From Eopsaltria australis (lineage: Eukaryota; Chordata; Aves; Passeriformes; Petroicidae): 64,000 bases of DNA. A program made the translations under genes and the position numbers. The DNA lies in the NCBI GenBank assembly GCA_034509425.1, contig JAVTVJ010001846.1, positions 1 through 64,000 on the forward strand, read 5' to 3'. Below, one piece after another: positions 12,335-25,258 of the stretch (positions within the stretch are counted from its first letter, which is position 1; every line of letters starts with the position of its first letter). The notes under the pieces are model-generated. The model saw nothing but the letters and a program-made list of their open reading frames with translations, did not search any database and was not told where the DNA came from.

Positions 12335-12925
12335 TGTTGCAGTTGTCATGGCAACGTCGGCCCCGGGCTCCCGGAAGGAAGGGTGGTGGGTGAAACCATC
12401 TCGTGGAAAGAATCCCCCGGGAGCCATCCTCACCTTGGTTTAGTCCATTTAGTCTAGGTTACGCCTCTTATTGTTAATTTGTTAGTTGTGTTGTCTGTCA
12501 AGTTCTGTATCCTCCCCTGTTTCTGGAAAGCTCCGTGCAGGTGCTTCTCGGATTGGTCCCTGAACCTTTTTCCCTCCCTCCCTTACTCCCGGTTGGTTTG
12601 TGATTCCTCTCCCCGCCCCAACTCCTCCCCCTTGCTCTGCCGTGATTGGTTGCCTGAGTTGTTTATCCGTCCCTGCACAGCCTTGTCCGGCGCCATTGTG
12701 CTTGGGACGAGGATCAATAAACGTTCCTGTTGCCCAGCATAGTCGCCGCTCCTTATTGTCTTGATTTCGCAGCTACTGGTAGCAAGAACCCACGCTTGCG
12801 AACACCGAAACCTCAGCACTTGGGATTAGCGTTGCTGTGGGCAGGGAAACCTTAGCCCTGGTGGCGCCCGGGCGGCTGAGGCAACCATCCAGCAGGTGAC
12901 CACGAGGCCGCGAAGCCACGAGGTA
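12335..12925 (+). mobile_element. GC-rich ERV LTR with leader-like sequence (solo LTR or truncated provirus)
   Basis: An abrupt switch from AT-rich host DNA to GC- and CpG-rich sequence. Promoter-type parts occur in LTR order: a GC box (CCCCGCCCC, 12611-12619), two ATTGG inverted CCAAT boxes (12552-12556 and 12645-12649) and AATAAA at 12716-12721. A U5-like stretch follows. TGGCGCCCG at 12862-12870 equals the first nine bases of a lysine-tRNA primer binding site, but the match stops there. The left end is placed at the TG at 12335. A TG at about 12267-12270 is also possible. No target-site duplication is clear. No gag, pol or env follows, because AT-rich DNA resumes by about 12930. The part after U5 suggests a leader remnant, which would make this a truncated provirus and not a clean solo LTR. 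An ERVK-like assignment is inference from the primer-site match. Confidence 0.65.
12716..12721 (+). promoter_or_regulatory. LTR polyadenylation signal AATAAA
   Basis: It sits between the CCAAT-containing U3-like part and the U5-like part of the LTR, which sets the element's orientation as plus. Confidence 0.6.
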
Positions 12926-12929
12926 CACT

Positions 12930-15168
12930 TATTATTTTTAATACTCCCCCTCTTAAAAAAAAAAAAAAGAAAAAAAATTATAAATATCACTTAAGTGATT
13001 ATATTTTTTCTAAATGCATATCTGTCTACCCATCCACCTCTTAATAATCTCTTTTCAACTACCTGATACAGTGATGACAAAATACTCACATCCTAGCTTT
13101 TATAAAATAGGATATTAAAGGAAGTGGGAATGCACCGTTTGGCCCTTTAAGGGAGCAGCAACCATGCAAACTCACCTGTTAGGAGAAATGAGAAAATCAC
13201 TGCAGAGATCCAAATTGTATTCACGTCTCATGTTCAGGAAAATCTTCAGTCAGAGCTCATCTCTTGTCAGAAAGCCCAACAACATGCCGCAAAACGGTGG
13301 GAAACCACACATCACATGCTCCTTCACCAGGGGATGATATGTTTTTCATCTGTTTGAGGCTGTTCAGGATCGTTTCCAGATGTTTTCAGAGCAGACAGGG
13401 CAGTTAGAATCAATGTTCTTTTTCCTCTGCTTGTATTCTGTACCTTAAGAATGTTCTGTAAAAATCCTATTGAGTAGTATTGTTTAAGAAATCATGATTG
13501 TCAAAAAAAAATCTCATCTTTCATGATTTCCAGAGCAAATGAGTGTTTTTCTATGTAAATTTCTTTCCATATTAAATCACTGGCTGTGATCCTAGCTCCA
13601 CTGGTGTCAGTGAAAAAGTTTTATTGTTTGGGACTCAGTTTACCTGCCATGGAAAGTGGAACATTCCTCCAGGACAGAGGTAGATCAGGACTGACTATTA
13701 AAGGAATCTGGACATATATCTTACAAAATCCCCCTTTGTGCCACCTGCTGGGCAGAAGACTTTTCAAAGTGTTCCTAGATTAATTAGCATTCAATGAATT
13801 CTATTGGTGGCTTTTTATTTATTCTTCTGAAATATTTTGATTCTTAAATCATTATGGCTGTGAGTTAGGATAAAAATGGCACCGAACTCTACTCCCAGGT
13901 GGGTAAACTGTAAATCATGGTGCATCTGGATGAGTTTTTGTTGTTATTGTTTTCTTTCCATATGGAGATCAGTGTGCCTTTGAAGAACATCAATAGATTT
14001 CTTTGATTCTGAAGCAGCAGTACTAAAATACTCAGTAGATGATTGAATAGGATAGGTGGTAGGGAAAGACTGTCAACAGCAGCCTCAAGCAAAATACAAA
14101 GATTGTGGCACCATTTTTCAGTAGATTTTGTCTATCTGTTTCTAAGACTCTAAAATTAGGGGGTCTTGCGTATCAGCATGAATTTGAGCTGTCTGTTCAT
14201 CCCAGAAATGCAACAAAAAAAATCAACCACCACAAATATGACTCTCTTTTCCATCATTTTTCAATATTAGATCTTTCAAAACTTTTCTTATTCTTGCTGG
14301 GCACTGTCAGATTCAGTGCTTGTCATTGCAAGTCTGTTCAAATGTTCTTTATTGTCAGTCACACAGACACTTCCCAAAACAAATTTGCACATACACAAAC
14401 ACATGTGAAGTACTTATCTTCATTTTTTCATCAGATTTTACAGAAGATTTTGTCAAAGGTGGAAAAAGAAGCCCCAAAACTATGATTTTCACCTCTTCCT
14501 GTTTTAACATATTGGAGAGACAAAAGCTTTCCTGACCTCAAAGGACTCTTCACTTGTTTTGAAAAGGATAATTTTTTCAGCCTGTTCTACTTAAGCTTCT
14601 TTTTAGTTATTTGCAACTTCACAATCCCATTCACAAACTGTTGCCATGGTAAATAATTATATCACAGATGAATTGTGTATGCTCCCACTTCATGGCTTGA
14701 AGAGAAATTGTAAAAGGAGAGGTGAGAATGAGAGAGGGAAAAAATCAAAATCCTTTAAAATTACAGGGGAGAGAGTTGAGAAATGATTACCTCCTCGTTA
14801 ACATAATTAACTCCATGAATTATAAATTGGTATTAGAACTTCTGACAAAAGGAGTAATTATATTTACTCATGTAAAATTAAACAATACAAAAAAAATTAA
14901 TGGGATTCACCAGAAGCTCTGTTAATATTATCATAAAATTCAGAGATCCAAATAGTTCAGATTTAGAAGTGATTTAAGCAGCATAAACTTCAGCTCTCCT
15001 TAGATTTGAATAGAATGAACACATTTCCTCAGTGTTTTATAATCAAGCTGTGGCACAAAGCACATAAACCCTCTAATTGTATGAAAAGGGAGTCCTAACA
15101 TACAGAGGCAGCTGCATTCTTCCTAAACAGGGACTTCTCAGTGACAACTTTTTATTTTTGCAGTGAAT
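12930..15168. other. Unique sequence, no gene
   Basis: It opens with an A-rich run (12956-12978) right after the LTR leader. Frames are all short, the longest being 126 codons on plus from 14105, and none is recognised. No transposon is identified. Confidence 0.55.
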
Positions 15169-15200
15169 TTGTACACACACACATCCACACACACACACAA
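15169..15200. repeat. (CA)n microsatellite
   Basis: Interrupted CA dinucleotides (CACACACACATCCACACACACA pattern in two blocks) at about 15172-15199. The Cys/Val-rich minus frame here is repeat-derived. Confidence 0.85.
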
Positions 15201-15722
15201 AACTCTGTACCGTTGCACACATACCTCTCTTGAGAACAATAAATCCTGCAGTTGTTCTCTGAACATTGGGAGAACAAGAATACCATAGATGAGGGTGAAA
15301 ATAAATTAATCCATTGGTTTGCCTTTGGTATTGCCACTCCCATGTTTCCTTCTGTATAATGCACATCAACTTCATGGCACAGGATACTTCTTGCTTAAAT
15401 TTAGGTATACTGAACTTGAGTCAGACATGGTTAGCTGGGTTTCTTCTGGAATTTGTGTAGAGTGGCAGCTCAGAATCATTATTTGCAATGAGCTCTGTTG
15501 TAGATGTGTTCGATTGTTTTTGGAGATGTCCTCCTTGTTTTTCTCTCAGCTTAAAGGATCCTTGTTTTCTTTTTTTTTATTTTTAATTTCCAAGCTCTCA
15601 TTTAATTTTCCTGCCTTGTCTCTATGTTGCAAATATCTATTAGCCCTTTATTTTAATTCTACTTTCAATAGCCTAAACACTTCTATATCCCAATAATCTA
15701 ATGCTTCTCATTTCCTACCTGA

Positions 15723-15723
<1 letters not shown>
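15201..15723. other. Unique sequence between two microsatellites
   Basis: No gene is recognised. A plus frame of 125 codons (from 15319) is Leu/Phe/Ser-rich and passes through a T run near 15570-15580. It has no motif and is taken as chance. Confidence 0.5.
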
Positions 15724-15755
<32 letters not shown>

Positions 15756-15795
15756 TCTATCTATCCATCCATCCCTCCATCCATCCATCCATTCA
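15724..15795. repeat. Compound tetranucleotide repeat (TGTC)n(TATC)n(CATC)n
   Basis: Three related 4-bp units follow one another: GTCT units at 15724-15737, about eight CTAT units, then CATC units with one CCTC variant to about 15792. TTTA-rich sequence follows. Stepwise single-base change between blocks is typical of an old, mutated tetranucleotide array. Confidence 0.95.
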
Positions 15796-18700
15796 CTTGT
15801 CTGTTTGTTTATTTATTTTCATGCTATTACCTTTATTTTTTTCCTGGAAGCAAGCACTCAGGCAAGCCTACACACTCTGTGATGCATCTTATTAATGGAG
15901 TTTCCATCACAGGTCTTTGAAGTATGAATAGTAACTTTGGAGTTAAGGATTTTGGTCCACTGAACTTCATGCAAGGGGAGGAAATGGCAGAGGTGGTGCC
16001 ACGTGCTGCTGTTTAGGCAGTTGCCCATTTTAATTAATTAAATACTAGGTACAGTATTCACCCAGCTTCCAAAGTTTTTCTCTAATTCCAACACCACCAT
16101 GGCATCCATAGCCTCTGTAGCTGGCTGTTATTTTCCACCTTGAATGAATGTTCGTCTTTGAAGATGTGTGCACACCCCAGCCCACATCTCCCACAGCAAA
16201 TTACACTTGTGGACTACATTTAAATTTCAACAGGTTTTTGTATCCTGTATTTTTGTATCCTGTCCATCATTCCCCACCTCGATCAGATAGGCAAGAAAGA
16301 GAAGTCATTTCACCCAAGGCTTGTCTGCATTTAGTATCTCACCCAGGGCATTAATTTCAATTGTCATGTTTCTACACTATTTTTCCCCCCTGCTCTCTCT
16401 TTCTGTCTCACAACTTTGTATATGACAAAAGCCTTACCTGCCAACTGTTGGGAAAAAAATGTGATTTCTATTGAATAGTGCACTTTGGAATGAAAGAAAA
16501 CATTGTATAAACGAGGCTGAGGAACTCATTCACCTGTGCCTATATTACTGTGAAATCAATTATGCAGGGCTCTTTCGAAAGTTACTGATTGTAGCAAATT
16601 GAATGGCCTCCATTTCAGCATAATTTGGAGAGGTTGATGTAATCAGAGACCTTACACCATGGTGAGATACAAGATTCGTGATATTCAGATGGGAAAAAGG
16701 CTACAATGGTTAAGCTTATTCTGTACTCTCTGCTTACTGGCAGTAATGCTTTCATAAGTACAAATGGAATTGTTTTGATGAAGGCAGAGATGGTTCTAAG
16801 GGGCAGGAAAAGGGGAGAAAAAGAGAGAGGAGAGGGGCGAAAAAAAAGAAGCCAACAAACCTCTATCAGGTTGTTTGAAATCAAGGTACTGTACCGTTAA
16901 GCGATGCAGCAGTGGAATCTAATCCTGAGCATAATTGGTTGCAAATGAAACACTTTAATATCAAATCTTGAGTTGTGCCCTGGAGCTGCAGTTCAGGTTT
17001 GCATGAGCTACATGTAAGTGGAGGTAAAATGTGTCTTTTTTTCTTTCTTTCTTTCTTTTTCCTTTTGCAAAGGTACATTCTGTTTCAATCTGTTGGAAAT
17101 TTGTGGGGCAAAGTAATTGCTCCTCAGCTTATAATGCCAAGATATTCTGCCTTGAGACGTCCTGTACCTTGAAAAATAATCACATAGAAATAAACAAAGA
17201 AAAAACCCAATTCAATAAAAACAAAAATAAGCAGATTCCCAACAAAATCCATCTTACAATATCAGCCTGCCACTCTGTGTTCTGTTCTGTGAAGATGTTT
17301 ATTAAACCCATCGTTATATTATATAATGACATTTTATTTGTACTGTCAATCTTTTGGAAAATACAGAAAGTGAAAGGAAACCTGGAAAAAAGAGAAAAAT
17401 ATTAGCACTTTGACTTCTTAATTTCTCCATGTTCTAGAAAACTTCAAAAACCTAATATTGAGGTGAACTTCAGACTTTAGATTTATCTCTCTTTGTAAAA
17501 TAAAATTACAGCAATTACATTGTCCAAGATTTTTGTTCCATTTTTTTTTTTTTTTCCCCTGAGAGGAAAAATAAGTGTTCATTCTCACAGTAAAATCCTT
17601 AGTGAATAGTTCAAATCACTTTGTGCTGTGTTCAGGACACTTAAGCAGGGATCCCACAGTGCCTCTTGTCACTTTAAAGGATGTGATCTTCACCTTTACT
17701 CTCCCAGTCTGTAAATTACAAATAATAACTTACTTCATCTAGAGTAATTATCTGCATTCCATTTTTTTAAACATAGGAATTAGACCATAAAATTTCCATT
17801 CAAAATACCAAGCACATTGTGACACATCTTTCCTTGTTTTTCAGTCTGTGCTCTATACTGTCAATAAATGAAACCTTAATTTCTAGATTTTCCCATTTAC
17901 AGAATTAAGCAGCTTTTCAGTTTTTCAGACTCAATAGAATTTGAATATATAAGCAGTAAAATTTTCATAGACAATACCGCAATATCAACTTCAGCATACT
18001 TTTTCAACCTTTTCCCTGTGCTTATGCTGATTTCTAAAGAAAGTAAAAGCAAACAGACGAAGTTAAACATAAACATTTGTAAAGAATATTTTTTAAAAGT
18101 TATCTTTAAACCATCAACCTTTGTCTCACAGATTTCTGTTGCCTCAGAATTTCTGGGTTGGCTCCCTACAGTGGCACAAGATTTCAACTGCTCTGACTTT
18201 AGTATGAAGCAACTATTTTCTAATAACCAGGAAGTTACAGAGCTCATGAATTATGAAATCCTGAAATCCTGGGTCTTAACCCAGAAAGGCTCACCAAATA
18301 AATTCCAAGTGACCAGAAGATCATAATATTTACTACAGGGTCCATATTGACTCAGTTACATTTACTATAGGCCATAACAGACCTTCCTACATTCATTTTC
18401 ACACCTGCAGAAATAGGAAGATTGACTTCTTTCTGGACAATTTCAGATTCTTTCTTTGCATGATAAATTTGCTCTGTGGTACAGGTAGTTGCAGAGCCTT
18501 ACCAGGGATAAAATATTAAGAAATCTGAATTGTGTATATTTAATACAGCATGCACCCCTGACTATAAATTTCATGCAAGGTATAAAAGAGTTAAAGCATA
18601 GAATCATTATGTATTCTTGACTGAGATTCTTTGCAAAGGTAACTAATGGATATCAGGCTGGTATCATTTGAGAGATTGACAGAAAAGAGCCACACCATCT

Positions 18701-20337
18701 TCCCTGTTCTTTATATGCAGAAACCAGAAAACTTAATCTCTTGTTTATTCAGACCCTTCACATTTAAAATTATAAAACTCCCAACAGGTGATTCCTGAAA
18801 ACTATTGCAATCCTACAGATGAAGTTCCCTAAAACACACCCTGTGTCACCATATGCTCACCAGCAGCTTGCTGCCACAATGGCATTTCAGTAACGCTATA
18901 GAAAATTGATTAAAACAAATATAGAATTCATTCAAATGAAGAATACCCAGAGAAGCATCTAAAGCAAATTCTTAAATTTCTAAAGACATTGACATGGAAA
19001 TTGTCTTATTCTGTTTGAGAGATGAAGAAGTGATTCTATGTTCAAAGCAATATGCACTATACAAATTGATCAAATAATATATATTTTGCCTGTTCCTAAA
19101 AACACTGCTTTGCAGCTGTCTTGTTGTCTCCTTAGCTAAATAGCTACATTCTCTTCTGAATATCTCAGAAAACAGTCTGCTGTATTTTGTTCTTCTATTT
19201 CTTTCATTAAAAAGACAAAACCAGAAAGCTGCCTACATCTTTCAGTTACATCTTGTTCTCCAACTTCGCCCCTGGTGCTTATTGCATGTGAGGGAAAGAG
19301 AAAAGGAAAAGGTTACAGCCTCACTCAGCAATTACATACAACACACACAATTGAATGGCAGCTGGACAATGAACCAACTACAATACAGAATTCCTATTAA
19401 CTTCTTCAGCCCATAAACCTGGAGTAGTTCACACAGTTCATAAGAGGAGCAGCAGCTAAGCCACCCATCCCTACTGGCTGAAAGATTTCTTGGAAAAAGT
19501 TTCTCATTTACCTGGATCTCACTCTGCTGTTAATGTGAAAGGAGATGGGGTGAGAGAGGAGGAAAAGGAAAAGAAAAACCCCATCCTGCTTTAAAATTTT
19601 ACAAGGGAAGAAATAAATATAAAACAAGGGGAAAAAATACAGTCTAACCCAAAGAGAAGCATGTCTCTTGAAATAAATATCTCCCAAGCTCATAAACAGT
19701 GAGGCCAATGGTCATGAACATAGCAGATGTTTATTGCCTCTTACACCCTCTGCTACTTTGGGATAATCACTTAAATATCACCAAATCCAGTTTGAATTTA
19801 AATTAGCTTCATATTTTCTTTCATGATTATTTCATTAAAAAAAAATTCATATGATTAGCCAATTAAACAGAGGGGGAGAAGCAAAAACAAAAAAAAAGAA
19901 AAAGGGAAAAAAACCAGTAGGAGAGCAATAGCCTTTAATATTTTCAATTAAGATGCAGTGCCACCAATAAAAGAGGCTTACATTTTCATTTTATGGGTAC
20001 CTATGGAGAGCATTATGACACAAATGACTCAGAGCAAGGTAATCATTTCAAAATATATTGTAGTGGAGGACTGTAAACAGTGCAGTGTATTAGCTTAGAT
20101 GGCATGTGATGAAAATATCAAGTTTCCAGAAGTGCATTCAGCATTGGTTTCAATATTTCTTAGGGCATACATTTGCAATGCATGTCTTCTTTTATGGGAG
20201 CAGAGGCAATGTCCTTATGGAGAGCAAAGCTCACTGCTGTGGTGGATTCTGCTCCTTGAGCTGTGCTCACGGGTCATGCTGGCTTTTTAACTCTACCCAA
20301 ACATAACAGGCTGAGGCACCAAGCTGTGGAAGAGGCT
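15796..20337. other. Unique AT-rich sequence, no gene
   Basis: Frames are all under 125 codons and unrecognised. Purine-rich tracts lie at 16797-16852 and 19540-19635, T-rich runs at 17034-17062 and 17538-17556, and A-rich patches at 19840-19915. The stretches 16480-16650 and 16885-17020 have repeat-free, balanced sequence that might be conserved noncoding DNA, but nothing here proves it. Confidence 0.5.
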
Positions 20338-20372
20338 ACCAGTGCTACAGAATCCCATGGAATCACTTTAGG
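20338..20372 (-). mobile_element. Possible CR1 tail remnant beside the LTR
   Basis: ACAGAATCCCATGGAATCAC followed by a TTTAGGCTGG-type sequence resembles the reverse complement of a CR1 3' end. It is only about 35 bp long, so the call is weak. If right, the LTR at 20402 landed 30 bp away from an older CR1 end. Confidence 0.3.
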
Positions 20373-20401
20373 CTGGTTTAATTGACCCAGGGACAAAGGA
20401 G

Positions 20402-21452
20402 TGTGGTGGCTTGACCCTGGCTGGACGGCAAGTGCCCACCAAAGCTGTTCTGTCCATCCCCTCCTCAGTTGGACAGGGGACAGAAAACATAACAGAAGGC
20501 TTGTGAGTCGAGGTAAGGACAGGGAGAGGTCACTCACCAGGCACTGTCTCAGATAAAATGGACTCAACCTGGGGAAATGAATTTAATTTCTTTTCAGTCA
20601 AATAAGAGTAGCATAGGAAATAAACACAAATAATTAAAAAAAAAAAATCTTCCCTGCCACCCATCCCTCCTTGCCAGGCTCAACCTCACTCCAGATTTTC
20701 TTGACCTCCTCCCACCCATAATCTGGGGCATGGGGAACAGGACTGTCATCAGTTTATCGTCTCTTGTCTTTGCTGCTTCTTCCTCCACAGGGCCTGCACT
20801 CCTCACCCCTTTTCCCTGTTCCAGTGTGGCATGCCTCTCATGGGAGACAGCTGTGCATGAACTGCTCCAATGTGGGTCCTTGCCATGGGGTCACAAGTCC
20901 TGCCAGCAAAAATGCTCCAGTGTGGGCTCCTCCCTCTGCAGGTCCTGCCAGGATCCTGCTCCAGCACAGGCTTCCCATGGGGTCACAGCCTCCTTTGGGC
21001 ATCCTCCTGCTCCAGCCTGGGCTCCTCCAGGGGTTCAGGTGGATCTCTGCTCCCCTGTGCCCTCCCTGGGCTGCAGGGGCACAGCTGCCTCACCATGGGC
21101 TGCTCCAGGGGCTGCAGGGGAATCTGAGCTCCAGAGCCTGGAGCAGCTCCTGCCCCTCCTGCTGCACTGCCCTGCCTGTCTGCAGGGCTGCTCCTCTCAC
21201 ACATCTTCACTCCTCAGCTGGCTGCTGTTCCGCAGTTTCTGGTTATTTTTCCCCTTCTTAGATGCATTATAGCAGAAATCCTACCACTGTCACTGATGTG
21301 CTTGGCCTTGGCCAGTGTTGGGTCCATCCTGGAGCTGGCATTGACTCCATGAGGGACAGGGACAGCTGCTTCCAGCAGCTTCTCACAGAAGCCATCTCTG
21401 CAGCCCACCCCCCCCCCCCACCCTGCACTGTTTACTGTGCAAAGCAAATGCA
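20402..21452 (-). mobile_element. Solo ERV LTR, about 1.05 kb, minus orientation
   Basis: Starts with TGTGGTGG and ends in ...AAATGCA, giving LTR-type TG...CA ends. The left (20397-20401, AGGAG) and right (21453-21457, GGGAG) flanks agree at four of five bases, a possible decayed 5-bp duplication. The order of parts matches a long LTR common in bird genomes read from the minus strand: a short U3 start near 21450, a TATA-like ATCTAAG-type site near 21255-21265, then a long GC-rich transcribed part. An A run at 20637-20647 and a 12-C run at 21408-21419 lie inside. The open frames of 180 and 165 codons (plus) are antisense to the LTR and are not genes. An ERVL-like assignment is from memory of similar avian repeats and is not proven. 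Confidence 0.75.
20840..21125. repeat. Imperfect internal repeats of the LTR
   Basis: Units built on TGCTCCA-GTGGG-TCC with CATGGGGTCACA and GGGCTGCAGGGG modules recur about every 35-75 bp (near 20863, 20910, 20960, 21010, 21060, 21100). Array length varies between copies of LTRs of this kind, so the region may be polymorphic. Confidence 0.65.
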
Positions 21453-24338
21453 GGGAGAAATCACAGGTTTATCAGGAAAATGTCAGGTAGAAGCCACTGT
21501 AGCTGCCCAAACACAATCCAAGGAAGGCAGGGTACATTTACCAGAAACTGTTCCATCCCTAGTGGCCAGACAGGAGCTCCATTAACTTCTCTGTGGTAGC
21601 ATCTAGAAAAGCATATTAAAGACAAAAGGACCATGTTTTAGTTTTAGTGTTAGCAAGAAATAATCACTTCTAGTAAACTCCAAGAATTCATTTGTTCTTT
21701 ATGAAGGTCTTTTTCCAGTTAAGGATATTTATTACTTTAGAATTTCAACTTTGGGGTTGTTTTTGGCTTTTTGGGGTTGTTTTTTAAACTTAAAATAGGA
21801 AAAAATCTGAAGGCAGTACTTACACTGACTTTCTCTGGCTCTCTTTCTCTCTTATCCCTCTTGTTTTTTTTCTCCCCCCTCTCCCCTCTGCTTTGGAACT
21901 CCTTATTTTTCCCTTCATATAAATGAGTTTTCAAAACACAAAAAGAACTAGATCTGCTTGTTTAATGCTTCAGTAAATGATCAGCCTCTTCTTGCTACTT
22001 GTAATTTTTCCATGATGTAACTCCAAGTGGCATTCAGCTCAGAAAAGGTTTTACCTTGACTCTGCCAGACTTTTGCTTCATCTTGTCAGTCACCTCTTTC
22101 CAAATTAAAATACTAAAATAAGTGTACAGTGATACCTAGGATGATACCTTTGGGTGACTCCACCTTTCACCTCTGGAGCAGTGCCCATGAGCTGTTTATT
22201 GCAACATTGTCCTTCCTTTCAAAAGGAACCCAAAGGGAAGGATGTCTCCAAATATAAATGGCAAATGAAATTTAGCATCTGACAGATTAAGCTCATCATA
22301 GCTTTTTGCTATTTTCCCAAGAAGATCACATTTATGACCAGCATTTCTGAAATGAAAGTATTTGAGCTGGGGATCAAATTTTGCTGCAGTTATTTTACTG
22401 AACAGTCAAATGTCATCTTTTCAATATAATGAGTAGAAATTGCATGATTTTGGATCAAAAGGGGGTTGTCATGATGAGGGTGAAATGACAGTGGAGAACT
22501 TCACAGTCACTGGAGTCACTCTGGCAGACTGGATGTTTTTCAGCAAGGTATTCTATAATGGTAGCAGGTTTTATGTATTTTACACTTCCTGACCAAAGAA
22601 TTTAATAATCTCCTCTACTCTGGTGATTTATTACTGATTGGTTGGTCAGGCTGACCACAGATGTATGCTGCCATCAGTAGAGATATTGGCAAGAGACACA
22701 ATGGCAGGATGGGTGTTACAGGGGGTTAATACTGTCCTGTCAAAATGGTTGCTTCCTTCAACTGCACATGTGAGTTCTTAATAACAGTTTTGGATGCTCT
22801 ATAATATTAAAATTTGCAGGAATGGTTTAGTTTTATATTCAAGTGAAAGTCAAGTCCTTTCTGCCTTTTATAGCTATAAATTTAACTGTAGGAAATGAGA
22901 GCAGTGCTACGGGAAAACCTCAGACTTTCAAAATGGTGGCAAACCCATTTTTCAGCAGAGAGACTGACCAGAAGATTTGCCAGCCTCAAAGTATGTCACA
23001 GCCTTTGACATCAATGCTTCCATCATTCAAGCTGAAAGAAGATTTTGAATACATTTGAATAGAACACAATGCACATAACTCTTGGGCAGATTCTTTGAGG
23101 GAAGAATGCAATGGTCATGGAAAAAGCTCGTGGCAAAGAATTGCATATAACAAGCAGTAAGGGGAACATTCTCAATTTTTGACTCTCAGTTCAATTAAGC
23201 ACCACCAGGTGTTAATTTATTTGTTTTTGAGGAAAGGTTCAAGGTATAGGGTAAAGTTAGAGTAGCAGTGACAAAGGCACATACGTTAAGGACATAATTC
23301 AGAAGCAGGCACTAGGCATAATTACTCAGTGACATATGCATTGTTTCAGTACAGGGAATGAAAATAAAGAAGAGACATTAATCAGAATGATAATCAGTCA
23401 ATGATGCAATAATGGTGATCTAGCTGTACTTAGTCTGAACGCCTCATGTCCAGGAAAATATCCAGGTAGTCACCATTTTCATGCTGATTATATAATGAAA
23501 AATGAGAGTAATGATTCAGGTTTGGCAGCCACGGGGTTCTCCTGTGCTGAGAAACTAATAAATGGACACTAAATCTTGATATACATATCACATTGGGGCT
23601 GTCAGAGCATAATCTTCTTCAGAAAAGTTTCCTTGATATTTCAGTGTACCACAGTTTACTTTTCCCACTTGACTAACACTTTAATAGCATAAAAATACTT
23701 CATACTACATTTCGTACTGCATTAACACTTCCTGTGGATATTATATTTCTGACACACTCAAATAGCACCTTTTTTCAATAACAGAGGGTGCTCTAAAACC
23801 AAGGGGGGCCAGACACTATTTTGTGTATTATTATTTTAATTGTAGGGACACTGTTGTCCCTGATGAACTCCTTGCATTTAGATTTTGGCAAAGGTGTGTC
23901 GTCAGTTGGATTGAATGTGGGAAGAAGTTTTTTATTCTCTCCACCTACTTTGCATATTGAATAAGAAGAGTTATTCCTTGCTTTTGCTGTTGATGAGAAT
24001 AAAATTACTTCTCTATTCCTCTATGAAGAAAGGAAGAAGGGCAGTTGCTGCAACTACAGAGAGTTCTTTCATTTTGGAAAGCTCACCTATCAGAAGCTAG
24101 ATAGAATGTCTTAACTTTCTCTAAAACATTTTATAACAACTTCAAATTACTTTTTTCCCCATAATGGCAGCCACAAAGCTGAAAATGAATAAATGAATAC
24201 ATAAAAATAATAAATGAAAACAACCATTTACAAGCTAACTTACAGATAGTTTTGAGCAGATTTAAGAAGCTCTTTAAGGAAAAGCTTATTATCTCTGAGA
24301 CATCTTTATGAATATTTGGGGTTAAGGTTTTGGGATTT
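21453..24338. other. Unique sequence, no gene
   Basis: Short unrecognised frames only (107 codons at most, and that one starts inside the LTR). A pyrimidine-rich patch lies at 21838-21895. No transposon end or RNA gene is visible. Confidence 0.55.
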
Positions 24339-24339
24339 T

Positions 24340-24363
24340 TTGTTGTTGTTGTTGTTGTTGTTG
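24340..24363. repeat. (GTT)n trinucleotide repeat
   Basis: About eight GTT units followed by further G/T-rich sequence to about 24415. Confidence 0.9.
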
Positions 24364-25258
24364 TCTTTGATTAGGTTTTGGTTTGGGTTAGCTGTTTGAT
24401 TAGTTGTTTTTGTGAAAGTGAAAAGGTACATGAAAAGTCATGTCAAGTTTCTTGCACCTCACAGAAAGTATGATTGTTATATTCCTGCTCTGGATGTGTG
24501 TATTCTTATGCAAAGAGACAGTTGAAAGTTCAGAGTAGTTTCTCAGACTTTCACTGCCTCACCTATTCTGCAATGATAGGACTCAGAGTCTTGATTTAAG
24601 TGAGGTTTTTGTTGTTGTACTATGTGGTAGTGTGAAGAAACCTCAATCAAGAACCATTACATGTTTCCCTTGAAAGCCTAAATGAAAACAGAGGATTTCC
24701 AAATGAAAACTGTCAGGCTTTGCAATCAACAAAGTGTAAACCACACTCATGGAAATGACTGTTCAGGCAGTAGTTCATGCTGAAGTGACAAAATAATGTA
24801 AAAATAGGCATATTTTCAAGGGGACACATGAAAATCACCAGACATGCTTAGTGCCGATAAAATACTCGATGGATTTTGTGCTGGGATTGTCTGGAACCAC
24901 TGAAGAAATTTCTCTCTCTGAAGATTTGGAAAGGCATACTGTACACATCTTTCCAGGAATGATGGTATTATCTATTGAAACATGGGACCTGAGAAGGCAT
25001 TAAGGGAAGGGAGATTTCAGATTTACCTGCTGTAATTTCTGATTTCTGTACTGCTGCATCACTCCTTATTAATGTTCGTGCATGTTCTTCTGTCTCTTGG
25101 GTCTACAGTTCTACTCCTGCCATGTGCTGTGTGCTCCTCTCTTCATAATAATTCCATTGATACATCCCACATCCTCTCAGGATCTGTATCACCGCTGTGA
25201 GGGACCTATACCTCCACATCTGTTTGCTCTTAATAAACACATTCTAGGGTTTTGTTGA
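24364..25258. other. Unique sequence, no gene
   Basis: Nothing recognised beyond AT-rich unique DNA and short frames. Confidence 0.5.

Noticed and set aside
20730..21272. 180- and 165-codon frames that look like a secreted cysteine/proline-rich protein
   Set aside because: They lie antisense within an LTR whose repeated GC-rich modules lack stop codons. No independent sign of a gene.
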